Of a stretch of DNA of 10,818 nucleotides, positions 1 to 6,159 are shown piece after piece. The position numbers and the translations under genes were made by a program. The notes under the pieces were generated by a model. That model had not been told where the DNA came from. It saw only the letters and a list, made by a program, of their open reading frames with translations, and did no database searches. The DNA is from a bacterium (GTDB lineage Bacteria; Elusimicrobiota; Elusimicrobia; UBA1565; UBA9628). The stretch covers positions 1-10,818 of the forward strand of contig JAJYOT010000055.1 of the NCBI GenBank assembly GCA_021796015.1, read 5' to 3'. Each line of letters opens with the position of its first letter. The first letter of the stretch is position 1.

Positions 1-12
1 AAGGATAAAAAG

Positions 13-86
13 TGGAGCGGGCGATGGGAATCGAACCCACGTCCGAAGCTTGGGAAGCTTCTATTCTACCATTGAACTACGCCCGC
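13..86 (-). tRNA. tRNA-Gly (anticodon CCC)
   Basis: Read on the minus strand this folds as a complete cloverleaf. The 7-bp acceptor stem is GCGGGCG/CGCCCGC, and the D arm contains AGTTCAATGGTAGAA. The anticodon stem GAAGC/GCTTC encloses the loop TTCCCAA, giving anticodon CCC. The T loop is TTCGATT, the discriminator base is U, and CCA is encoded at 13-15. The 74-nt length including CCA fits glycine tRNAs, as does the U73 discriminator. The acceptor and D arms closely resemble the E. coli glyU type from memory. It decodes GGG codons. It lies 18 bp downstream of the LysR-type gene on the same strand, with no terminator in between. A short T-rich stretch follows the CCA on the minus strand at 1-12. 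Confidence 0.95.
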
Positions 87-104
87 GTATCGGACAACTT
101 CATT

Positions 105-1031
105 CTATCTCTTTATCGGCGCAGGATGCAAAAGTGATTTTCTTTTTAAATTAAAGCAGGCGTTGATGGAGGAAATAATTTTATTTCCTCCAAGTGGCAT
201 CTTGTGCGCAATCAACCAGGTATCCGCATAAAGGCCTAGAGGTTTGGGATGAAGTTTTTTTAAGCGTCCGCGCTGGAGATCTTCTTTGATATTTAAGGGG
301 TTGATGGCGACAATGCCGTCTCCCTCAAGAGCCATGGCGCGAATGAGTTCAGGGTCTTCGACTTCGACTTTAATTTGGGGCGTAATCCGCATTTTTTTTA
401 GCCAGCTTTCCAATTGAAGGCGGATGGGATTTCCGGGAGCGCGCAATAGAAAAGGAGCTTCTTTAAGAACTTGAGGGAAAGAAGGACGTTTGGTCCTTAG
501 CGAATGGGCGGCGACAAAATAAACGGGAGATCGCGAGAGAAGCGCGCTCTTATATAAGGAAAGAGGCTCCGGATTTAGGTTTGAGTCGCAGATGGCCAGA
601 TCAATTTGACGGCGTTCCAATTTTTGCCTTAGTTCTTCCCAGGAATGAGAAGAAATTCGCAAAAAGACGTCGGGGATTTTCTCCTCAATGACGCGCTTAA
701 TTCTGAGAATTTCGTGTGGAGCGACGGAAAAAGACGTTCCTATCTTGAGGGTCGCAAGAGATGATTTTTTGTCGATGATGGGAGAGAGAACGTCTTCCAT
801 GCGGGAAAACACCTCTTGGCAGGACTCAAAAATTCTAAGTCCTTCCGGGGTTAAGCCCATGCCGCTTCTTTTGCGATGGAAAAGTTTGGCGTTTAGCTTT
901 TGTTCCAGGGATTTAATCTTGACGCTTAAGGTTGGTTGCGTGAGCCCGCATTCCTTGGATGCCGCCGTCAGGCTTCCCGTTTGAGCGGTTTTAAAGAAAT
1001 AGTAGAGAAGATTGTGCTGGTCTATATTCAT
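105..1031 (-). CDS. LysR-type transcriptional regulator, NhaR-like
   Basis: A 308-aa cytoplasmic DNA-binding regulator of normal LTTR length. Residues about 5-63 form the winged helix-turn-helix; the diagnostic run TGSLTAASKECGLTQPTLS (18-36) is followed by a KIKSLEQKL linker-type helix and LFHRK. Residues about 90-300 are the periplasmic-binding-protein-like effector domain. The segment around residues 190-250 (PFLLRAPGNP, and EDPELIRAMALEGDGI) recalls the NhaR subgroup, but that is from memory and tentative. The ATG at 1031 lies about 8 nt after a weak GGA. It is transcribed away from the channel-RND operon across an 84-bp spacer, the classic arrangement in which an LTTR controls its divergent neighbour and itself. 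LTTRs that control RND pumps, such as MexT for MexEF-OprN, are known; control here is inferred. The ligand is unknown. Confidence 0.92.
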   Translation of the reverse strand: MNIDQHNLLYYFFKTAQTGSLTAASKECGLTQPTLSVKIKSLEQKLNAKLFHRKRSGMGLTPEGLRIFESCQEVFSRMEDVLSPIIDKKSSLATLKIGTSFSVAPHEILRIKRVIEEKIPDVFLRISSHSWEELRQKLERRQIDLAICDSNLNPEPLSLYKSALLSRSPVYFVAAHSLRTKRPSFPQVLKEAPFLLRAPGNPIRLQLESWLKKMRITPQIKVEVEDPELIRAMALEGDGIVAINPLNIKEDLQRGRLKKLHPKPLGLYADTWLIAHKMPLGGNKIISSINACFNLKRKSLLHPAPIKR

Positions 1032-1040
1032 ATTTATAAT
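1012..1040 (+). promoter_or_regulatory. Candidate sigma70-like promoter for channel-RND operon 1
   Basis: A perfect TATAAT at 1035-1040 lies 17 bp after TTGTGC at 1012-1017, which matches the -35 consensus only in TTG. Transcription would start near 1047, leaving a leader of about 70 nt before the ATG at 1116. A weak -35 with a perfect -10 is what an activator-dependent (LTTR) promoter often looks like. The -35 lies inside the 5' end of the LysR coding region. The AT-rich context makes chance matches likely, so this is tentative. Confidence 0.4.
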
Positions 1041-1054
1041 CCAATAGTATTATA
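1035..1054. promoter_or_regulatory. Inverted repeat in LysR/operon 1 spacer, candidate LTTR operator
   Basis: TATAAT (1035-1040), 8 bp, then ATTATA (1049-1054) form a perfect 6-bp inverted repeat. Within it, T-N11-A pairs can be drawn (for example 1037/1049 and 1040/1052), the loose LTTR box pattern. A further ATTATA follows at 1062-1067. The element sits 4 bp from the LysR start codon, between the divergent genes, where an autoregulatory LTTR site is expected. Each arm is also a perfect -10 hexamer, one per strand, so a protein bound here would affect transcription in both directions. The binding role is inferred. Confidence 0.4.
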
Positions 1055-1112
1055 GAAAAATATTATATTTACAATGTTTTAGGATTTATGTTGAAATGAT
1101 TGGGATGGGGGT

Positions 1113-1132
1113 TTTATGATCTGGGTCATAAA
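1113..1132. promoter_or_regulatory. Inverted repeat over the start codon of the first channel gene
   Basis: TTTATGA (1113-1119), a 6-nt spacer TCTGGG, then TCATAAA (1126-1132) form a perfect 7-bp inverted repeat. In RNA it extends by a U-G pair to an 8-bp stem with a CUGG tetraloop, and the AUG at 1116-1118 lies within the 5' arm. The G-rich Shine-Dalgarno-like stretch (1102-1111) stays outside. A near copy lies over the start of the small ORF at 5721-5736; the two share 16 of 18 bases over TATGA..TGGGTCATAAA. It could be an operator with TGA-N6-TCA (CRP/FNR-like) spacing, a translation-controlling hairpin, or simply conserved leader-peptide coding. Confidence 0.45.
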
Positions 1133-2447
1133 GAAAAAATGGTTGTTTCTTAGTCTCGTTTTCGGACTTTTTTCGCTTTCCGAGTCGTTTGCCGCGACTT
1201 TTGAAAAGCCGCTCAATGTGAAGGATGTTTTGATTTTAGCCGAGGACTATAGCCCGGATTTGAGAGTCGCGCGTCAACGCGAAATCGAAGCCGAAAAAAA
1301 CATTCATATCCAAGAGGCTTATCTCTATCCCACTTTGGACGCGGGAGGCGTGGCGACAACGGGTTTTCCCGGGTTTAACAATCAAATGTCGATTTCCGGG
1401 CCTGGTTACAACAATGACTTGGGCGCTCAAGGGATGTATGCTTCGCCCTATGCCGAGACGCCGGCCGGAGGCCTGACCTCCCAGTTGGATGTCGTGGATC
1501 TCAAAATTCCTTTTCGCATTAGGCAAGCCAAAGCCCTTTATCAAGCGGAAAAAGCCCGAACTGAGATCGTTCGCTATCAGGTGGATTGGAGCGCGCTTAA
1601 ATTTTATTTTCATTCCGTTCGGGATATCGGCCTTCAAAGAGTTTGGGATGAGATTCTTCAGGTAAAGACCGAGCCAGTTTCTCGCGAAGTGATTCATTTT
1701 GTTAATCGAGGCCAACACAACATGGCTGACGAACTCTTGATTCGCGATATGGTCGAGGAAGCGCGGCTAGAAAAAGAAGCTTATCATGCGCTCTATGGCC
1801 AGGCCATTGCGAAGTTGGGCATTTATATAGGAAAAGATTCGACGGATTTGGCGGTCGCGGACCCTTCCTCTTTGAGCGAGGACGTCTTGACCGTTTTAAC
1901 CTCGACTTCGGTGAGCGCCTATATTTCGCAAGCCGAGTTTCATTCGACCAGCGCTCATGAGTTTCTTTCTTCGAGAAAAGCCGAGAATTACCCGCGCGTA
2001 ACCGCGAAAGCAAGCATCGGCGGCGCGACCGGCGCCAGATTCGTGGGAACTCAGGATTATGCCGCCGGCGTTGGGGTCAGCGTTCCTATTTTCGAAGGTT
2101 TTGGAATTGAAAGCCGGATCGAGCAGGCCAAGGCGCGGGCGAAAGAGAAAGATGAGGCGGTTGACTCTCTTAAACTTTTCGTCGCGGTCGCCAATAAGAC
2201 TTATGATGAACGGATTGCCTATGATAGCGCGCAGCTTAAATATCTTGATCGCGAACTCAAAACCGATATCGCGGCCTATAACGTTTCTCTTCATCGCTAC
2301 TTAACCTACGTCGGTCCCTTGGTGGACGTGCGGGAAGCGATTCGAGATTTGGAGCGCGTCGAGACTCAAATTGTTGATGATAAAACTGATTTACTCTTGG
2401 CGTTAACTTCTAAAGTGATCCTCAACGGCGGGGAGGTGCGAAAATAA
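1116..2447 (+). CDS. TolC-family outer-membrane efflux channel (operon 1)
   Basis: A 443-aa outer-membrane factor expected to trimerise into a barrel plus periplasmic alpha-helical tunnel and to serve as the exit duct for the RND pump encoded next. The Sec signal peptide has basic KKK at 6-8, a hydrophobic core at 9-21 and probable cleavage after A26 (ESFA|A). There is no lipobox cysteine, so it is not an OprM-type lipoprotein. Two OEP repeats follow, at about 35-230 and 255-440; typical features are LxxAEDYSPDL near the N-terminus, GVGVSVPIFEGF around 320, and GPLVDVREAI near the C-terminus. The G-rich 1102-1111 stretch serves as ribosome-binding site, though an inverted repeat covers the ATG. 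The stop overlaps the next gene (TAATG). It is a clear, diverged paralogue of the channel at 9389-10720, of identical total length; both share a GFPG...TPAGGLxSQL segment at about residues 80-130. Confidence 0.93.
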   Translation: MIWVIKKKWLFLSLVFGLFSLSESFAATFEKPLNVKDVLILAEDYSPDLRVARQREIEAEKNIHIQEAYLYPTLDAGGVATTGFPGFNNQMSISGPGYNNDLGAQGMYASPYAETPAGGLTSQLDVVDLKIPFRIRQAKALYQAEKARTEIVRYQVDWSALKFYFHSVRDIGLQRVWDEILQVKTEPVSREVIHFVNRGQHNMADELLIRDMVEEARLEKEAYHALYGQAIAKLGIYIGKDSTDLAVADPSSLSEDVLTVLTSTSVSAYISQAEFHSTSAHEFLSSRKAENYPRVTAKASIGGATGARFVGTQDYAAGVGVSVPIFEGFGIESRIEQAKARAKEKDEAVDSLKLFVAVANKTYDERIAYDSAQLKYLDRELKTDIAAYNVSLHRYLTYVGPLVDVREAIRDLERVETQIVDDKTDLLLALTSKVILNGGEVRK

Positions 2448-5400
2448 TGGGAATTGTCGATCTCTCTTTAAGACGTCCGGTGACGATTGTCATCATCGTC
2501 TTATCCGTTCTTTTAGCCGCGGCGGGCGTGATTAGGGATATGCGCCGGGACATTCTCCCGGATTTGGGTCTCAACACTATTTATGTCGCCGAACCCTTCG
2601 GCGGCATGACGCCGGCCCAAATGGAAGGATATCTCACTTACCGTTATGAACAGTTTTTCCTTTATTTGACGGGCCTTAAGAGCATGGAATCTCATTCCGC
2701 GCAAGGAATCTCCGTGGTTAAGCTGACTTTTACGGGAAATACCGATATGACGCAAGCAATGGGAGAAGTCATCGCTTATGCGTCCAGAGCCCGCGCTTTC
2801 ATGCCTCCGGGAACATTTCCCCCCTTTATTTTGCGCTTTGACGCCAGCGACCTCCCTGTTGGAGATTTAGTTTTTGAATCCAAGAATGAACCGCTGAGCC
2901 GATTGGTAGACTTAGCTTTCAACCGCGTTCGACCGATGTTCGGCGATTTGCCGGGGGTTATGGCCCCGGCGCCATTTGGAGCGAGCCCGCGCACGATTGT
3001 CGTTGAGATGAACGAGAAAAAAATGCGGGAATACGACGTTTCTCCCGAGGATGTCGCGCGCGCGGTGACCAGCGGAAACGTCATCGTCCCTTCTGGGAAC
3101 ATGGATATGGGAACGAAATATCCTTTGATTCCGATTAACTCTCCGGTCACCGATATCCAGACTTTAGGCGACATTCCCGTTCGTTTAGGAACCTATCCAA
3201 CCGTGTTTGTTAAAGATATCGCAAAAATTAGGGACACGACCGATATTCCGACCGGTTACGCTTTAGTCAACGGAGAACGTTCCGTTTATATTCCAATTGC
3301 CAAGCATTCGGACGCTTCGACGCTGAAGGTGGTTGATGAGATTAAAGCCAATTTAGGGCGTTTTCGCGAGGTTTTGCCGAAAGATATTAAACTTAGCTAT
3401 GCTTTCGACCAATCGGGATATGTCAAACGCGCGATTGGGTCCTTGGCTTTTGAAGGCGGGTTGGGGGCTCTCTTAACAAGTCTCATGGTTCTTTTGTTTC
3501 TTCAAGATTGGCGCTCGGCCTTGATTGTCGCGGTCATTATTCCTATTTCTCTTGCCTTTGCGGTGGTTCTCCTCTATTTAATGAAGCAGACGGTCAATAT
3601 CATGACCTTGGGCGGGCTGGCCTTGGCCGTCGGAATCCTGGTTGATGAATGTACCGTGACCATTGAAAATATTCACTCCCATTTGGACAAGGGCAAACCC
3701 ATCGCGCGCGCAAGCCTCAGCGGAACGACGGAAGTTCTCTTTCCCAATTTCTTGGCTGTCTTGTGCGTTCTGGCCGTTTTCATTCCGTCTTTCGTCATGA
3801 AAGGCGTGGCGGGGCATCTCTTTTTACCGCTTTCAGTCGCAGTTGGATCGGGAATGATTGGATCCTATATTTTTTCATCTACGCTTGCTCCTATTTTGTC
3901 GACCTGGCTTATTAAATCCCACGGACATGGAGAAACTAAAGAAGCTTCAAAAGGCTTTAGTTTCGATAAGATCCGCAACGGGTATCGCAAATTTCTTGAA
4001 AATATCTTGATGCCTTGGCGAGGGCTGGTCTTAATGGCCTATTTTGTTGCGGCGGGGCTCTTTTTATTCTTTGGGTTTAAGCGCTTGGGCCTCGAGATTT
4101 TTCCCCAGGTTGACACCGGAGAATTTAGAATGGTCGTGCGTTGCCCCACGGGTTCAACCATCGAATACACGGAAAAGATAACGAAACAAGCGATGGACAT
4201 CATTAAAAAAGATGTCGGCGCAAAGAACGTCAAAATTTGGATTGGGCTTGTGGGAATGCAGACGCCCGATTACGCGCTCAATAATATTTATCAGTACTCT
4301 CCGGGTCCCGAGATGGGGTATATTGACATCGCCTTGCGCGAACATTCGGGAGTCAAGGTCTTTGATTTGGAGGAAAAGTTACGACAACAATTTAAAGAAC
4401 TCATTCCCGATACCAGGTTTTCTTTCGAACCCAATGACATTTTAGACGTAGCCATGAGTTTGGGAGAACCTAAGCCTGTCGGCGTTTCTGTCTCGGGCCC
4501 TTTCTTTAATCGCGATATCAGCTACGCCAAGAAAATCAAGGCGGCGATGGAAAAGATTCCTTATTTAAAGGATATGGAAACCGTGGAGGGGTTTGATTAC
4601 CCGACCATTGCCGTTAATATGGACAGGCGAAAGGCCGGAATTTTGGGAGTAACGGCCAAGGACGTAGGGCAATCGTTGGGAGACGCCGCGGCTTCTTCCC
4701 GCTACACCATTCCCTCTTTTTGGGCCGACCCAAAAACGGGAATCAGCTACGAGGTTCAAGTGGAAGTCCCGCAGGATAAAATAAAAACTCTCGCGGATGT
4801 AAAAAAATTTCCGGTTCCCGTCAGACGAGTCGAGGATTCCCATGGCTGGATTGGGGTGTCCGACATGGCGCAAGTTATTTCGACGGAAACGGTCGGCTCC
4901 TACGATCGCTTGAATATGCAAAGAAGCGTCAATATCGCCGCCAACATTGTCGGGGCAGATTTGGGAAAAGTGGGAAGACTCGTGCGCCAGGCGCTTAATT
5001 CCGTCGCTTCCGAAAGGCCCAAGGGCGTGACCGTTCATTTGCGCGGGCAGATTTTGCCGCTGGAAGAAATCTTGGACGGTTTCTCATTCGGTTTAGCCTT
5101 GTCGGTCGTGGTCATTTTCCTCTTACTTTCGGCCAATTTTCAGTCGGTGACATTAACGCTTGCGATTCTTTCAACGGTGCCGGCGGTTTTGTCCGGGGTG
5201 GTCGCGGCGCTTCTTTTAACGCATACGACGATTAACATCGAATCATTCATGGGAGCGATTATGTCGGTGGGCGTGGCCATTGCCAACGCCGTTTTGTTGG
5301 CTGATTTTGCCGATAGGTACCGAAGGCAAGGAATGGGCGCGGTGGGAGGCTCTCTTGAGGGCGCGACGACAAGATTCCGCCCGATTTTAATGACGGCCTT

Positions 5401-5662
5401 GGCGATGATCGCCGGAATGATTCCGATGGCCTCGGGCCTTAGCGAAGGCGGGAAACAGACCGCGCCCTTGGGGCTGGCCGTTATCGGCGGCATGAGTTTG
5501 GCGACGGCGGCGACCTTGCTCATTTTGCCGTTGGCGATTGCGACTCTCCAAAAGTCGGCTTCTCCTCATCCGCCGTCCTTGCACCCGGATGACCCGCACA
5601 GCCCGCATCATGATTTAAATGGAGCTGGCCGTTTGTCTCGGCAGAAAACTTCCACGCAATGA
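2447..5662 (+). CDS. RND efflux permease, HAE1/AcrB-like (operon 1)
   Basis: A 1071-aa inner-membrane proton-driven exporter of usual RND length. TM1 is at about 10-28 and the first porter domain at about 30-330, with IYVAEPFGGMTPAQMEGYLT and PPFILRFDAS. TM2-TM6 follow at about 337-490 and TM7 at about 525-543. The second porter region runs to about 875, and TM8-TM12 span about 880-1025. TM4 carries VDECTVTIENIH, so D400-E401 replaces the AcrB D407-D408 pair. TM10 has IANAVLL, with A946 where AcrB has K940. The ending LSEGGKQTAPLG..VIGG is typical of a broad AcrB-like clade. CusA-type metal-pump signatures are absent, so no substrate is assigned. SD GGGAGG (2431-2436) and the 1-nt overlap indicate translational coupling to the channel. 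A His-rich cytoplasmic tail (five His within about 18 residues, after the last TM) includes PSLHPDDPHS. No adaptor gene accompanies it. Confidence 0.95.
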   Translation: MGIVDLSLRRPVTIVIIVLSVLLAAAGVIRDMRRDILPDLGLNTIYVAEPFGGMTPAQMEGYLTYRYEQFFLYLTGLKSMESHSAQGISVVKLTFTGNTDMTQAMGEVIAYASRARAFMPPGTFPPFILRFDASDLPVGDLVFESKNEPLSRLVDLAFNRVRPMFGDLPGVMAPAPFGASPRTIVVEMNEKKMREYDVSPEDVARAVTSGNVIVPSGNMDMGTKYPLIPINSPVTDIQTLGDIPVRLGTYPTVFVKDIAKIRDTTDIPTGYALVNGERSVYIPIAKHSDASTLKVVDEIKANLGRFREVLPKDIKLSYAFDQSGYVKRAIGSLAFEGGLGALLTSLMVLLFLQDWRSALIVAVIIPISLAFAVVLLYLMKQTVNIMTLGGLALAVGILVDECTVTIENIHSHLDKGKPIARASLSGTTEVLFPNFLAVLCVLAVFIPSFVMKGVAGHLFLPLSVAVGSGMIGSYIFSSTLAPILSTWLIKSHGHGETKEASKGFSFDKIRNGYRKFLENILMPWRGLVLMAYFVAAGLFLFFGFKRLGLEIFPQVDTGEFRMVVRCPTGSTIEYTEKITKQAMDIIKKDVGAKNVKIWIGLVGMQTPDYALNNIYQYSPGPEMGYIDIALREHSGVKVFDLEEKLRQQFKELIPDTRFSFEPNDILDVAMSLGEPKPVGVSVSGPFFNRDISYAKKIKAAMEKIPYLKDMETVEGFDYPTIAVNMDRRKAGILGVTAKDVGQSLGDAAASSRYTIPSFWADPKTGISYEVQVEVPQDKIKTLADVKKFPVPVRRVEDSHGWIGVSDMAQVISTETVGSYDRLNMQRSVNIAANIVGADLGKVGRLVRQALNSVASERPKGVTVHLRGQILPLEEILDGFSFGLALSVVVIFLLLSANFQSVTLTLAILSTVPAVLSGVVAALLLTHTTINIESFMGAIMSVGVAIANAVLLADFADRYRRQGMGAVGGSLEGATTRFRPILMTALAMIAGMIPMASGLSEGGKQTAPLGLAVIGGMSLATAATLLILPLAIATLQKSASPHPPSLHPDDPHSPHHDLNGAGRLSRQKTSTQ

Positions 5663-5684
5663 TTACGGTTACGCGTCGATCTAT

Positions 5685-5713
5685 TTGACTCCAAAAAAAA
5701 TATTTTGTGTAAT
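5685..5713 (+). promoter_or_regulatory. Sigma70-like promoter for the small ORF
   Basis: TTGACT (5685-5690) and TGTAAT (5708-5713) each match consensus at five of six positions, with an ideal 17-bp spacer. The predicted start of transcription is about 5720, essentially at the ATG of the 5722 ORF. This is the best-looking promoter in the window. It sits in the 59-bp gap after the first RND gene, where no terminator is seen, so the small ORF may be expressed both alone and by read-through from operon 1. Confidence 0.6.
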
Positions 5714-5720
5714 TACTGAG

Positions 5721-5736
5721 TATGACATGGGTCATA
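5721..5736. promoter_or_regulatory. Inverted repeat over the start of the small ORF
   Basis: TATGAC (5721-5726), loop ATGG, then GTCATA (5731-5736) form a perfect 6-bp inverted repeat that includes the ATG at 5722-5724. It sits at the predicted +1 of the upstream promoter, an ordinary position for a repressor operator. As RNA it would be a hairpin at the very 5' end with the AUG in the stem. It is a near copy of the repeat at 1113-1132, with the same arm spacing and the same TGGG in the spacer. Confidence 0.45.
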
Positions 5737-6087
5737 AAAAGGTCCTTGGCGCTTAGAAGTTTTTTCTCTTTGCTTCTGGCTTTTCAATTTTTTGTGAGCC
5801 CGGTTATTTTCAGCAGCCGCGGATTTGATTTGCCCCGGCTTAAGGGTTCTTCTCCAAGCATTACGACTTCTTCCTCCCAGGATTTGTGCCTCATTTATTC
5901 CGTTTTTACCGCGCATCATAAACGCTCCGGCAGCCGCCATCAGACTCACAGGAGCCCTCGCGCCGTTTTGTCAAAAAATTGCGCTTTCGCTTTGGCTCGA
6001 ACTTCTTTTGACTTTAACACGTTTCAAAGAACGTTGTCGGTGAGCCCCGCTCCGTTTTATCCCCCTCCCGCCGCGGTCCTTGGCTGA
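5722..6087 (+). CDS. Small secreted or membrane-anchored protein, unknown function
   Basis: A 121-aa ORF that I do not recognise. It begins MTWVIKR, then has a hydrophobic stretch at about 9-30 (SLLLAFQFFVSPVIF), like a signal peptide or N-terminal anchor without an obvious AxA cleavage site. The mature part is Ser- and basic-rich, with C56, C87 and a His cluster (H65, H66, H73, H76), and ends in a Pro-rich tail. Its start resembles that of the first channel (MIWVIKKK). Three points favour a real gene: a strong promoter directly upstream, a stop codon touching a rho-independent terminator, and codon use like its neighbours. Against it: no Shine-Dalgarno, and predicted transcription starting at the ATG, implying a leaderless mRNA. 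A TTG start at 5746 is an alternative, and the transcript could instead be non-coding. A metal-related or accessory role for the neighbouring pumps is speculation. Confidence 0.55.
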   Translation: MTWVIKRSLALRSFFSLLLAFQFFVSPVIFSSRGFDLPRLKGSSPSITTSSSQDLCLIYSVFTAHHKRSGSRHQTHRSPRAVLSKNCAFALARTSFDFNTFQRTLSVSPAPFYPPPAAVLG

Positions 6088-6115
6088 CGAGAGACGTCTC
6101 TCGCTTTTTGTTTTT
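6088..6115 (+). terminator. Rho-independent terminator after the small ORF
   Basis: CGAGAGACGTCTCTCG (6088-6103) is a perfect palindrome that folds as a 6-bp stem with an ACGT loop. It is followed by C and the broken T-tract TTTTTGTTTTT (6105-6115). It begins directly after the TGA at 6085-6087. It would end transcription of operon 1 and the small ORF and insulate the second operon. Confidence 0.8.
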
Positions 6116-6135
6116 GTAGAATGTCGTGATATAAA
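6108..6135 (+). promoter_or_regulatory. Candidate promoter for RND-channel operon 2
   Basis: TTGTTT (6108-6113) and TATAAA (6130-6135) are spaced 16 bp apart, with predicted initiation about 6142. The -35 overlaps the T-tract of the preceding terminator. The resulting leader would be about 18 nt and would carry the GAGG ribosome-binding site before the ATG at 6160. A second TATAAA at 6137-6142 is an alternative -10. Confidence 0.5.
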
Positions 6136-6150
6136 TTATAAATGCGTTCA

Positions 6151-6154
6151 GAGG
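6151..6154 (+). promoter_or_regulatory. Ribosome-binding site that decides the start of the second RND gene
   Basis: GAGG with five A residues before the ATG at 6160 is a strong Shine-Dalgarno at good spacing. The in-frame ATG at 6142, six codons earlier, has no such sequence and lies at about the predicted transcription start, so 6160 is preferred. Confidence 0.75.
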
Positions 6155-6159
6155 AAAAA

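Noticed and set aside
4565..5038. A 157-aa minus-strand ORF
   Set aside because: It is an antisense shadow of the first RND gene's second porter domain, with no start signals or recognisable motifs.
5722..5820. Small ORF as a broken remnant of a channel gene, because of its MxWVIK start like the first channel
   Set aside because: Similarity stops after about seven residues; nothing downstream resembles an OEP repeat, and the unit has its own promoter and terminator.
5825..6043. Alternative 72-aa hydrophobic ORF in another frame within the small-ORF region
   Set aside because: It has no ribosome-binding site, starts and ends without relation to the promoter or terminator, and is nested in the better-supported 5722-6087 frame.
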